DNA of 64,000 nucleotides, taken from Erythrobacter sp. Lineage in GTDB: Bacteria > Pseudomonadota > Alphaproteobacteria > Sphingomonadales > Sphingomonadaceae. The stretch is from NCBI GenBank assembly GCA_030148605.1, contig JASBTD010000063.1, forward strand, positions 124,001-188,000, read 5' to 3'. The position numbers were made by a program, and so were the translations under genes. This document shows, in pieces, positions 53,855 through 62,343 of this stretch (its first letter is position 1; each line of letters starts with the position of its first letter). The notes beneath the pieces are model-generated. The model had not been told where the DNA came from. It did no database searches and saw nothing but the letters and a program-made list of their open reading frames with translations.

Positions 53855-53879
53855 GTCTGCAAGTTGGTGGTTAGCAGAC
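53855..53879. repeat. intergenic palindromic repeat, copy A
   Basis: GTCTGC (53855-53860) pairs with GCAGAC (53874-53879) around AAGTTGGTGGTTA, followed by ATT. Related copies lie at 58259-58283 and 59317-59341. It is in the 85-base gap before the AraC gene. Confidence 0.65.
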
Positions 53880-53927
53880 ATTGCGACCGCCCTTCCATAA
53901 GCGGCACCTCCAAGCTAACCTCAGTCG

Positions 53928-54941
53928 GTGCCCCAATCTTCTTCCATCTATTCGCGCAAGGCTATCGAAAAGGCTCCTCAGCATTTGGATCGGGCCGAGC
54001 TGTGTGCGATCTGCAAGCTCGACATGGACGAACCTGCGGACCTTGCGAGCATGGTGGCAGAAGAAGACTATGTTAGGCTGCTTGAGACCATTGCGCATGC
54101 CGAGGAGGGACGTCCGAGAGCCCACATCAATCTAGGTGCGTCGATGCGCTGCGAAGACCTAGGGGCGGTTGGCCTTGCCTGGAAAAGCTCTCCCACGCTT
54201 ATGGATGGCTGGGATCGCGCGGAACGCTATGTCGGCGTTGTTGCTGGAGTCAGGGCGCTTGAGATCACCCGCAATGAGCAGACCACCGAAATCCGGTTTG
54301 TCCGATTGACCGACGAAGCTTCCATGGGTGCCCGGCTATCGAACGAAGCGACCTTCGCTTCCTTCACCGCAATATGCCGCGAAGCTTCGGGGCGGCATTT
54401 CAAACCAGACCGAGCGATTTGCGCTCATGAATTCATCGGAGACAAGGCGTTCCTGGAGGACTATCTCGGATGCGCGGTTGAGGATCGCGCGGGTATCAAC
54501 GCAATTGTCATTTCCAACGCTGAGCTGGCTCTGCCCAATGCCGTCGGTGACGATGCTATCTCGCGCTTCTTCGATCAGCGCGTCGAAGAAATGCTTAAGG
54601 AGATGCATTCCGTTGTTCCGATAGCGTTCCAGGTCAAATCGGAGATCGGAAAGAACCTGAGCGGCGGCATTCCCAAACTATCAGATGTCGCCAAGGCTCT
54701 CGGAATGAGCGCTCGAACGCTGCAACGCAAATTGGGCGATGAAGGTGCCGTGTTCCAGGAACTAGTAGATCAGGCCCGGCGTGAACTGTCCGAACGGCTG
54801 CTCCGAACGACGCAATACCCCTTGGTCGAGATTGCCTTCCTCACCGGCTTTGCCGAGCAAAGTGGTTTCACAAGAGCCTTCAAACGCTGGGCGGGCGAAA
54901 CACCGCGCTCGTTCCGATTGAGTGCAACATCGGGCCAGTGA
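53928..54941 (+). CDS. AraC family transcriptional regulator (OruR/GadX-like, Arabinose_bd type)
   Basis: A 337-residue regulator. An N-terminal ligand-type domain (about 20-215; LDRAELCAICKLDM, IAHAEEGRPRAHINLGASMRCEDLGAVGLAWKSSPTL) is of the OruR/ToxR-activated AraC subgroup. The C-terminal double HTH (about 245-335) has LSDVAKALGMSARTLQRKLGDEGAVFQELVDQARRELSERLL and IAFLTGFAEQSGFTRAFKRWAGETPRSFR. GTG start at 53928. It stands upstream of the NmrA-DUF1772-CPBP run on the same strand, 93 bases away, and probably controls it. Ligand unknown. Confidence 0.88.
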   Translation: MPQSSSIYSRKAIEKAPQHLDRAELCAICKLDMDEPADLASMVAEEDYVRLLETIAHAEEGRPRAHINLGASMRCEDLGAVGLAWKSSPTLMDGWDRAERYVGVVAGVRALEITRNEQTTEIRFVRLTDEASMGARLSNEATFASFTAICREASGRHFKPDRAICAHEFIGDKAFLEDYLGCAVEDRAGINAIVISNAELALPNAVGDDAISRFFDQRVEEMLKEMHSVVPIAFQVKSEIGKNLSGGIPKLSDVAKALGMSARTLQRKLGDEGAVFQELVDQARRELSERLLRTTQYPLVEIAFLTGFAEQSGFTRAFKRWAGETPRSFRLSATSGQ

Positions 54942-55034
54942 CGCGATCTGCACAAAGCTTGTCATCCTAGGGCAAGAGCACAGGCCAGCTTCCGACCTAT
55001 TCCATGCTTGTCTCCAACGAGAAGGAACAAGCCC

Positions 55035-55880
55035 ATGACTAACCAAAGCGAAGACAAGACGATCACGCTTGTGATCGGCGGAACCGGCAAGACTGGCAAA
55101 AGAGTGGCCGAACGGCTGACCGCCAAAGGCGAGAAAGTCCGCATCGGATCGCGCTCATCCATTCCCGCATTCGACTGGGACCGGGAAGCTGGCTGGGACG
55201 CCACACTCAAAGGTGTGAAGAGCATCTACATCACCTACTCACCCGATCTCGCGATGCCCGGCGCGACCGACGCCATCAGCGCGCTCGTCTGGCGCGCTAG
55301 TCTGCAAGCGGTCCAGCGTCTGGTCCTGTTGTCGGGCCGAGGAGAGGCAGAAGCACAAGCCTGCGAGCAAATCGTGAAGGATAGCGGCCTCGAATGGACC
55401 ATCGTGCGCGCCAGCTGGTTCAACCAGAACTTCTCCGAAGGTGCCTTCATCGACATGGTGCTCGGCGGAGCCATTACTCTGCCCGCAGGCGATACACCGG
55501 AGCCGTTTGTCGATGTCGATGACGTTGCCGATGTCGCGGTCGCAGCACTTACCGAAGACGGGCACAATGGCGAAATCTATGAAGTCACCGGCCCCCGGCT
55601 GATGACCATGGCGGATATTGCACACGACCTTTCAATCGCGACTGGTCGCAAGATCGCTTTCATCGACGTTCCTCATGAAGCCTTCATCGAAGGGCTGACC
55701 AGCTCCGGCGCGCCAAAGGATGTCGTCTGGATGCTCGACTACCTGTTCTCAACCGTCCTGGATGGCCGCAATGCTCATCTGACTGACGGAGTCGAGCGTG
55801 CACTTGGCCGCTCTGCCAAGGACTTTGCCGAATATGCGCGCGATGTTGCGGCAACGGGCGTGTGGAGGGTTGCGGCATGA
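55035..55880 (+). CDS. NmrA-like NAD(P)-binding protein (atypical SDR)
   Basis: A 281-residue Rossmann protein: ITLVIGGTGKTGKRVAERL is the dinucleotide loop, and there is VDVDDVADVAVAAL and an NmrA-type SGLEWTIVRASWFNQNFSE. The SDR catalytic Tyr-x3-Lys is missing, as is normal for NmrA/HSCARG-like members that bind NADP as sensors or reduce quinones. ATG at 55035 follows AGAAGGAAC. Its stop overlaps the DUF1772 gene by ATGA. AraC, NmrA and DUF1772 genes often travel together. Confidence 0.85.
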   Translation: MTNQSEDKTITLVIGGTGKTGKRVAERLTAKGEKVRIGSRSSIPAFDWDREAGWDATLKGVKSIYITYSPDLAMPGATDAISALVWRASLQAVQRLVLLSGRGEAEAQACEQIVKDSGLEWTIVRASWFNQNFSEGAFIDMVLGGAITLPAGDTPEPFVDVDDVADVAVAALTEDGHNGEIYEVTGPRLMTMADIAHDLSIATGRKIAFIDVPHEAFIEGLTSSGAPKDVVWMLDYLFSTVLDGRNAHLTDGVERALGRSAKDFAEYARDVAATGVWRVAA

Positions 55881-56380
55881 CCTATGACTGGCCACTCTAC
55901 TTCTGCCTGTTCCTCGCGCTCTGGAGCGCTGTAGTGGGAGGCGTCTTTTCCGCGTTTTCCGAGTTCATCATGTCGGCACTGCTCAAGACCGAAGCAGCGG
56001 GAGGAATCGAAGCCATGCAACACATCAATCGCGATGTAATCAGGACGCAATTTGTGGCTGGTATCCTGTCGATCACTCTACTCTCGGTTCTTTTCGCACT
56101 CTACAGCCTCGCCGTCTTTGAAGGAGCAGGACTGGTAACGCTAATACTGGCGGCTTCAGTCTATGTTCCAAGCGTTTTTCTGACTACGATTTTCGGCAAT
56201 GTGCCGATGAACAACAGGCTCGACAGCCTCGATCACAGCAACGCTGCGGCCCATGCCTACTGGCTCGAATACTGCCGCAAGTGGACTCGGCTTAACCATG
56301 TTCGGTCCCTCGGTAGCGTGTTGACCGCTGGTCTCTACATGACCGCCGCCATCGCACTTATTACCAGCGGACAGGTCTAG
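55877..56380 (+). CDS. DUF1772 (anthrone oxygenase-like) membrane protein
   Basis: A 167-residue membrane protein with four hydrophobic segments and the family's FGNVPMNNRLDSLD (about residue 112) followed by WTRLNHVRSLGS. Relatives include fungal anthrone oxygenases, but bacterial members are uncharacterised. The start at 55877 gives ATGA with the NmrA gene; the track ORF adds five codons. Probably one transcript with its two neighbours. Confidence 0.85.
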   Translation: MTYDWPLYFCLFLALWSAVVGGVFSAFSEFIMSALLKTEAAGGIEAMQHINRDVIRTQFVAGILSITLLSVLFALYSLAVFEGAGLVTLILAASVYVPSVFLTTIFGNVPMNNRLDSLDHSNAAAHAYWLEYCRKWTRLNHVRSLGSVLTAGLYMTAAIALITSGQV

Positions 56381-56460
56381 CCATGAAGCCTACGATACGG
56401 CTGCTCTGACCATTCCAGTTCGAGCTCGCCGGTCTTCACGCCATCAGAAGGAAGTCTCGC

Positions 56461-57183
56461 ATGGTTACACAGCCAGCCGATGATACCCGGGATGCAGACA
56501 AGTGCCCATCCCCGAACGCCCGTTGGGCCGCCTTGCGCGACTTGCTGGTGTTGGTTGCGGTGTTGGTCATCGTCAAGCAATCGCTGCTTCCCGTCACACA
56601 GCTCTATGCTGGCCCTGCCTCAACATTGAGCGCCATGATTGTGGCCACTTTCCTTCTGCGCCGCAGGGGCCGAAGCTGGAGTGATCTTGGCTTTCGATGG
56701 CCTGACAGCTGGCTCAAGACGCTGGGCCTGACGGTGCTATCCATGGCCTTCTTTGTTGTCTGCACTCAGGTCATGGCGCTGGTCGCCGACAGGTTGTTTG
56801 AAGACATCGGGACAAGCGATCGCTTCTCTCACATTGAAGGCAATCTGACTGCGTATCTGATGATCATGCTGCTGGTATGGACGCATGGCTCTTTCTTCGA
56901 GGAGCTCTTGTTTCGAGCTTTCATCATCAGCAACACAAGCGAGGCATTGAACGGCGGCCTGCGTGCTGATCTTCTGGCGCTGCTCATTTCCTCCGCCTTC
57001 TTCGGCTATCGTCACGCCTATTATCAGGGGTGGCATGGTGCGCTCATCACCGGCGCGGGCGGCTTTGCCTTCGGCGTCTTCTATCTGTGGTTCGGGCGAC
57101 GAAACATCATGCCGCTGATCCTGGCACATGGAGCGTTCAACACACTGGGCCAGACCTTCCGTTTTCTGGGCATAGAGGATTGA
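56461..57183 (+). CDS. CPBP family intramembrane metalloprotease
   Basis: A 240-residue membrane protein with about six hydrophobic segments and all CPBP/ABI (Rce1-like) motifs: EELLFRAF (EExxxR, about residue 148), FFGYRHAYYQ (FxxxH, about 180) and LAHGAFNT (HxxxN, about 222). Family members cleave prenylated or other membrane substrates, or serve in bacteriocin self-protection; the substrate here is unknown. It begins 80 bases after DUF1772 on the same strand, ribosome site AAGGAAG. Confidence 0.88.
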   Translation: MVTQPADDTRDADKCPSPNARWAALRDLLVLVAVLVIVKQSLLPVTQLYAGPASTLSAMIVATFLLRRRGRSWSDLGFRWPDSWLKTLGLTVLSMAFFVVCTQVMALVADRLFEDIGTSDRFSHIEGNLTAYLMIMLLVWTHGSFFEELLFRAFIISNTSEALNGGLRADLLALLISSAFFGYRHAYYQGWHGALITGAGGFAFGVFYLWFGRRNIMPLILAHGAFNTLGQTFRFLGIED

Positions 57184-57335
57184 TCGCCGCCCTGCACCAG
57201 CGATCCGATCAAAAGCGGCAATGCTTCTCCAAAGCCTGATTGGCGCGAAGTGACAAACCTTTGGCGCTTGTCGGCAAGAGCGCCAGTTTCGGCAGGGTTA
57301 GTGATGGATGGGTCAAGTCAATCGGAGACCAGGAA

Positions 57336-58250
57336 ATGCAACGACAGCAATCCGCAGAAATCGACAGTCCAGCCGCTCCAGCCAGCAATGACGATGGTCA
57401 AGCGATGGCACCCGCCGCTGGAGAGCCTTTCACAGTCGGAACCGGCTTCAAGGCGCTCAGTTTAAAGCATGCCATGTTCGGCGGTCTGATGGATCCGTTG
57501 GTGATGGTCGATCACTACACGATGACCGAGCCCACGTTCGGCGCCCATGCGCACGCGGGCATGTCTGCTGTGACGGTTCTGTTCGAGGATAGCAAAGGCG
57601 CTTTCAACAACCGCGATTCGCTGGGCAATGACATCGATCTGCAACCGGGCGACCTCTATTGGTTGAACGCGGGCAGCGGAGCAGTTCACGATGAGAAGCC
57701 GGTTCCCGGCGCAGTGGCACATGGTCTCCAGATGTTTGTCAATCTGCCCGCCAGATTGAAGCATCGCACACCCGAAACGCTCCACGTCACCGCCGATACG
57801 ATGCCATTGATTGAGAGCTCAGGCGCAAGAGTTCGCGTCGTTCTGGGCCAAAGCAACGGCCTAATCGGGGCCAGTTCACCAGCGCTGCCGATGACAATTC
57901 TCGATGCGAAGATCGAACCGAGCGGCCATTTTGAGCATCAGGTCGCTGCGGGTCATTCGCAATGGATCTACGCAGTCAAAGGCAGCATCGAACTGTCGGA
58001 CGGCACCGCATTTGTGACTGTTAAGGCGGGCGAAGCCTTGGCGGCCAGAGCGATGCCGGATTCTGCCATCCTGACGATGCGGGCCCACACCGACAGCCAT
58101 GCTGTGATCGTCACCGGTGAACCGATCAACGAAGCCTTCGTTCAACGCGGTCCTTTTGTGATGAGCACCGAGGCCGAGATTGCAGAAATTGAAGCAGCCT
58201 ATCGTGAAGGACGCTTGGGAAAGCTAGATAGCCGACAAAAGCCGAGTTGA
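57336..58250 (+). CDS. pirin family protein
   Basis: A 304-residue bicupin. Metal ligands of the N-terminal cupin are visible: His-x-His in FGAHAHAGMSAVTV (about residues 74-76) and His-x-Glu in GAVHDEKP (about 120-122). Bacterial pirins bind Fe or Ni, and some are quercetinases; others modulate enzymes. The C-terminal cupin (EPSGHFEHQVAAGHSQWIYAVKG) is complete. The ATG at 57336 with CCAGGAA in front is preferred; the track TTG at 57240 would add 32 residues. The 152-base gap before it holds an imperfect TGGCGCT hairpin near 57267-57290 and nothing else that I can see. Confidence 0.87.
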   Translation: MQRQQSAEIDSPAAPASNDDGQAMAPAAGEPFTVGTGFKALSLKHAMFGGLMDPLVMVDHYTMTEPTFGAHAHAGMSAVTVLFEDSKGAFNNRDSLGNDIDLQPGDLYWLNAGSGAVHDEKPVPGAVAHGLQMFVNLPARLKHRTPETLHVTADTMPLIESSGARVRVVLGQSNGLIGASSPALPMTILDAKIEPSGHFEHQVAAGHSQWIYAVKGSIELSDGTAFVTVKAGEALAARAMPDSAILTMRAHTDSHAVIVTGEPINEAFVQRGPFVMSTEAEIAEIEAAYREGRLGKLDSRQKPS

Positions 58251-58258
58251 TACCTCTT

Positions 58259-58283
58259 GTCCGCAACTGGGTCGTTAGCGGAC
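58259..58283. repeat. intergenic palindromic repeat, copy B
   Basis: GTCCGC (58259-58264) and GCGGAC (58278-58283) pair around AACTGGGTCGTTA. It is 9 bases after the pirin stop. The shared loop GGGTCGTTA ties it to copy C. Confidence 0.7.
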
Positions 58284-58434
58284 TGACTGCTTTTTCGGAT
58301 TCCAAATTAGAAACGGTCGGTCCGCTCCCGGCCCAGGTTCTGTCATCTATCCAATGTCAACAATTGGGGTGGCACCGGTCTTTACATGTAGACCGTTTCA
58401 TTGAAAATAGAGTGGCCTGTGGGAGAATGATCTT

Positions 58435-59316
58435 GTGTCTATCCTTTTTGCAGTCGGCCTCGCCTCTTCAGTTCCTCTGATCGACGTTCACCGTCACGCT
58501 GGCTGGCCTGACAGCGATGGCGATGCAGTGCAACGCGGTCAGTTGGAGGAGCTTGAGGCAAACGGGGTCAAAGTGGCCGTTGTGGCCGTCACGAACAAGG
58601 CAGACGTCGAGCGCTGGCAGCGCGAAGGAATCATAGTCGGCACTTGGATTGTCTGCCCGCGCAACCAAGCTGAGCCTCGCTATCACTGTTTCCCGGATAA
58701 CGAGGGTTGGGCGGACCCCATCTGGCTGGAGGAGGAACTCGCGGCCGGGAGAATTCAGGCCATCCACGAGCTTACCCCTAGCTATTCAGGCATCTCTCCT
58801 GCCAATCCGCGTCTTGAGCAGTTTTGGGCGCTAGCGGATGCCTATGACATACCCGTGGGTGTCCACACGCAAAGAGGTCCTCCTCCGGGAGCACGGAACA
58901 GTATCCGATCCAATCCTGACTGCTGCCCCAATTACGATCCGGAGATGGGTAATCCGGCGCTCCTTCGACCCATTCTTACGAGATACCCGGACCTTCGCAT
59001 CTGGCTGCAACACATTGGCGCGGGACGGGGAGACCATCAGGCGTTCTGGCCGGAAACACTGGCTCTCCTGAACGACTATCCTAATGTGTATGTAGATCTG
59101 TCGATTACGAACGGAGCCATGCCAATCGAAGAATACGGGGCGACGCTGCGACGGCTGATCGATGCGGGCTTCGGTGATAGGATTATGTTTGGAAGCGACA
59201 ATCTGCCAATCGGACCCATCCTCCAACGGCTCGAAGGCTTCGCCTGGCTAGATGAGGATCAGAAGCAGGCGATCTTGCACGGCAACGCCACACGGTTCTT
59301 TCGATTGACTGACTAA
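58435..59316 (+). CDS. amidohydrolase family protein (TIM-barrel, amidohydrolase 2 type)
   Basis: A 293-residue metal-dependent hydrolase or decarboxylase. It has the His-x-His of strand 1 in LIDVHRHAG (19-21), VGVHTQRG (His, about 142), IWLQHIGAG (His, about 192) and the strand-8 Asp in MFGSDNLP (about 249). The substrate is unknown. GTG at 58435 is taken because an in-frame TAG lies nine codons before and GGGAG sits nine bases upstream. The first 14 residues are hydrophobic, possibly a remnant of a signal sequence. Confidence 0.8.
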   Translation: MSILFAVGLASSVPLIDVHRHAGWPDSDGDAVQRGQLEELEANGVKVAVVAVTNKADVERWQREGIIVGTWIVCPRNQAEPRYHCFPDNEGWADPIWLEEELAAGRIQAIHELTPSYSGISPANPRLEQFWALADAYDIPVGVHTQRGPPPGARNSIRSNPDCCPNYDPEMGNPALLRPILTRYPDLRIWLQHIGAGRGDHQAFWPETLALLNDYPNVYVDLSITNGAMPIEEYGATLRRLIDAGFGDRIMFGSDNLPIGPILQRLEGFAWLDEDQKQAILHGNATRFFRLTD

Positions 59317-59341
59317 GTCCGTAATTGGGTCGTTAGCCGAC
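59317..59341. repeat. intergenic palindromic repeat, copy C (imperfect)
   Basis: GTCCGT-AATTGGGTCGTTA-GCCGAC: same length and loop as copy B, but the arms pair only partly. It begins at the stop codon of the amidohydrolase gene and is followed by ATTTTCCG, as copy A is followed by ATTGCG. Confidence 0.65.
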
Positions 59342-59696
59342 ATTTTCCGAACTTTGTGTCGCGAGAATTGCCCGTCCAACATAACGCTCAAGACTTTCCT
59401 ACAGCGCGCGTTCCATGCCAGATAGGCCAGATGCCGAAGATTTTCCCACAAGCCTCTGTATTCACGCCTGAATATTGCGAAAACCAAGCGAGCATTTTTC
59501 CACTCATGGACTGTGTTCCATGTGTTCCATCCTGTAGGAATAGGGGAGTGGGTGAAGGGGCGCTTGACTCTCCCCCTCACGCTCCACTAACCCGCGCGGC
59601 GCATTCGGAGCCGATTGGGCTCCTTCATCCACATCCCGTAGTCGAGTCCTGTCGAAGGACTGCGAGGATCACCTTGGCAGGTGAGGACGCACAAAT
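59342..59696 (+). promoter_or_regulatory. purA upstream region, no gene seen
   Basis: This gap holds no supported gene. It has a tandem 9-mer TGTGTTCCA twice (59512-59529), a GGAGCC-GATTG-GGCTCC hairpin (59607-59623) and an AGTCCT-GTCGA-AGGACT hairpin (59645-59661) 36 bases before the purA ATG. The last two are probably in the purA leader. No purine riboswitch shape is recognised. Confidence 0.55.
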
Positions 59697-60986
59697 ATGG
59701 CCAACGTAACCGTGATCGGCGCACAATGGGGCGACGAAGGCAAAGGCAAGATCGTGGACTGGCTCGCCAGCCGCGCCGATGCCGTGGTCCGCTTTCAGGG
59801 CGGGCATAACGCTGGCCACACGCTGGTGGTCGATGGCACGACCTACAAGCTCAGCCTGCTGCCTTCGGGCATCGTTTCCGGCACGCTGTCGATGATCGGC
59901 AATGGTGTGGTGCTTGACCCTTGGGCGCTGCGCGATGAAGTGACCAAGCTCGAAGGGCAGGGCGTCACCATCAATGATGACAATCTTGCGATTGCAGACA
60001 ATTGCCCGTTGATCCTGCCGATTCACCGCGACCTGGATGGTTTGCGTGAGGCAGCGGCCGGGACCGGCAAGATCGGCACCACAGGGCGCGGGATTGGCCC
60101 GGCCTATGAGGACAAGGTCGGTCGCCGCGCGATCCGTGTGTGCGACCTGGCGCATCTCGATGATCTGGAACCGCAGCTTGACCGGCTGTGCGCGCATCAT
60201 GACGCGCTGCGCGCCGGGTTTGGCGAACCGCCGGTCGATCGCGAGCGCTTGCTGGGCGACTTGCGCGAGATCGCGCCTTTCGTGCTCAAGTTTGCGCAGC
60301 CGGTGTGGAAGCGCCTGAAGAAAGTGCGCAAGGCAGGGGCGAAGATCCTGTTTGAAGGCGCGCAGGGCGTGCTGCTCGATATCGACCACGGCACCTACCC
60401 CTTCGTCACCAGCTCGAACACGGTCAGCGGCACGGCTGCATCGGGTTCAGGGCTGGGGCCCAACTCGACCGGCTTCGTGCTGGGAATCGTCAAGGCCTAC
60501 ACGACCCGCGTTGGCTCTGGCCCGTTCCCGACCGAGCTGGATGACGAGGTGGGCCAGCGCTTGGGTGAACGCGGGCACGAGTTCGGCACGGTCACCGGGC
60601 GCCAGCGCCGCTGCGGTTGGTTCGATGCGGTGCTGGTCCGCCAAAGCTGCGCCATCAGCGGGGTGACCGGGATCGCGCTGACCAAGGTGGACGTGCTCGA
60701 CGGGCTGGAGACGATCAAGATCTGCACCGGCTATCGCCTCAAGAACAACGTGCTCGATTACTTCCCCAGTCATGCGGGCGACCAGGCCGCCGTCGAACCG
60801 ATCTATGAAGAGATGGAAGGCTGGAGCGAAAGCACCGCGGGTGCGCGCAGCTGGGCCGATCTGCCTGCGAATGCGATCAAGTATATCCAGCGGGTGCAGG
60901 AACTGATCGAGACACCGGTGGCGCTGGTTTCGACTAGCCCTGAACGCGACGACACGATCCTAGTGCGCGATCCGTTCATCGACTGA
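59697..60986 (+). CDS. purA: adenylosuccinate synthetase
   Basis: Joins IMP and aspartate with GTP, the first step from IMP to AMP. The 429-residue protein has the P-loop-like [19 protein letters not shown] at the N-terminus, [28 protein letters not shown], the signature [20 protein letters not shown], and [11 protein letters not shown]. Length and all motifs are normal. Probably once adjacent to hisZ; now it has its own leader. Confidence 0.97.
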   Translation: MANVTVIGAQWGDEGKGKIVDWLASRADAVVRFQGGHNAGHTLVVDGTTYKLSLLPSGIVSGTLSMIGNGVVLDPWALRDEVTKLEGQGVTINDDNLAIADNCPLILPIHRDLDGLREAAAGTGKIGTTGRGIGPAYEDKVGRRAIRVCDLAHLDDLEPQLDRLCAHHDALRAGFGEPPVDRERLLGDLREIAPFVLKFAQPVWKRLKKVRKAGAKILFEGAQGVLLDIDHGTYPFVTSSNTVSGTAASGSGLGPNSTGFVLGIVKAYTTRVGSGPFPTELDDEVGQRLGERGHEFGTVTGRQRRCGWFDAVLVRQSCAISGVTGIALTKVDVLDGLETIKICTGYRLKNNVLDYFPSHAGDQAAVEPIYEEMEGWSESTAGARSWADLPANAIKYIQRVQELIETPVALVSTSPERDDTILVRDPFID

Positions 60987-61365
60987 TTGGGCCAGGCGCG
61001 CAGCCAGTTCTCAATCGGCATGTAGGTATTCAACCTGATTGAAGTGCTCGATTCGCGGATTTACCTCCTGATTCTGCAACGTTCTCTCCGGTTGTCTTGC
61101 CCCCAAATAAAGGCATTCAGCGAGGGCTTTGCCGCAGTTCGGTCCTTCCGGTCTGAAAGGCGCCCCCGATCCCCGTTTCTCTGCCTGGTGATAGGCCCGC
61201 GCAGAGAAGCGGGGATATTGCTGAGTCAAATTCGGCTGAACAGTTCGTATGAGCAGATGCCATTACTCGGATAACTAAACTGCAAATCTTCCATCCCGGC
61301 ATTTCATTCCTGACTTGAACTACACTTGTTTTATTTCTGTTCTGTAACTCGAATAGGAGATTCGA
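60987..61365 (+). promoter_or_regulatory. gap between purA and the HTH gene with two notable hairpins
   Basis: No gene is supported in these 379 bases. The main structure is a 16-pair stem at 61169-61216 (arms starting ATCCCCG and ending CGGGGAT, one G-T pair, 16-base loop). Further down the sequence becomes AT-rich (61290-61345), which suits a promoter, and a TCGAAT-AGGAG-ATTCGA hairpin (61349-61365) displays the ribosome site directly before the ATG at 61366. Confidence 0.6.
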
Positions 61366-62343
61366 ATGAGCAAGTCGCGGGATTTCAGCTATCATGGCTC
61401 CGGGAATGCTGCTGGATTTTCTGTCGGTGTTTCAGTCTATGCGGACAGGCCCGGCATGCTCAGCCAGATATGCGAAGACCTGACGAGTGCGGGATTCAGC
61501 CTGGTCCAAAGTAGCGATCTTGATGCCTTGCTTGACGGGGAGGCTGCGCGGCTTGGTGACGTGGTCATCATCGATTGCTTGGAAGCGCCTCCTGCACGTT
61601 TGGCAGCACTTATGCAGCTCGACATGCGGGTTGTCAGTGCCGGGGCACAGCTCATCGTTTCGACAAGCCTTGATGCGCTTGACGAGGTGTTTGCTTGTTT
61701 CGATCAATCGGCTCCGCAATTCCTTGTGTCGCCCAGCCGGGCCGAACGCGTGGTTGCGATTGGCCAGGCCTTTGCCCTGACGGCCGGTGCAAAGGTGCAC
61801 GAGCTTTCGGAGGAAGACCGTGCCGCCTTGATCCAGCTCTCTCAGCAGGTTGAGCTGATCGCACGGCGAATCGAGGGCCTGTCGGATCATGGCGAGGAGG
61901 ATGATGGGAAGGATCGGTATCTACGCGACACAAAGCCTGCGTTCCGGGGGTTTTCGGAAGGTTCAAGCGAAGAGTCGCTTGTCGAGCCCGGATTGCCCGA
62001 TGCCAGGCTAGTGCGGGAGATCATTCACCGCCGTCGTGCGAGGTCGCGATATTTCGATAGCACGCTATTTTCCGATCTGGCGTGGGACATGCTGCTTGAT
62101 CTGACTGCAGCGGAAACCGAGCATAAGCGGGTTTCCGTCACGTCGCTCTGTATCGCTTCGGGCGTGCCTGCAACAACGGCATTGCGCTGGATCAGGCAGA
62201 TGACTGAGCTCGGATTGTTCGAGCGGGTTGAAGATACGCAGGACCGCCGCAGGGTGTTTATCTCACTTACGGCGAAGTCGCGCCGTGCGATGGCGCGCTA
62301 TTTTGCAGAGCTGGATGAAAGGAGTCCCGCTTTCGCGGCCTAG
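61366..62343 (+). CDS. winged-helix (MarR-like) regulator with receiver-like N-terminal domain
   Basis: A 325-residue probable transcription factor. Residues about 20-140 look like a degenerate response-regulator receiver: RPGMLSQICEDLTSAGFSLV, GDVVIIDCLEAPP (an Asp at the end of strand 3), AQLIVSTSLDALDEVFACF. After a helix (about 150-175) and a loose acidic linker comes a winged helix (about 235-315) with VSVTSLCIASGVPATTALRWIRQMTELGLFERVED and RRRVFISLTAKSRRAM. Target genes unknown. Its TAG and that of the convergent siroheme gene share the palindrome CTAG. Confidence 0.78.
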   Translation: MSKSRDFSYHGSGNAAGFSVGVSVYADRPGMLSQICEDLTSAGFSLVQSSDLDALLDGEAARLGDVVIIDCLEAPPARLAALMQLDMRVVSAGAQLIVSTSLDALDEVFACFDQSAPQFLVSPSRAERVVAIGQAFALTAGAKVHELSEEDRAALIQLSQQVELIARRIEGLSDHGEEDDGKDRYLRDTKPAFRGFSEGSSEESLVEPGLPDARLVREIIHRRRARSRYFDSTLFSDLAWDMLLDLTAAETEHKRVSVTSLCIASGVPATTALRWIRQMTELGLFERVEDTQDRRRVFISLTAKSRRAMARYFAELDERSPAFAA

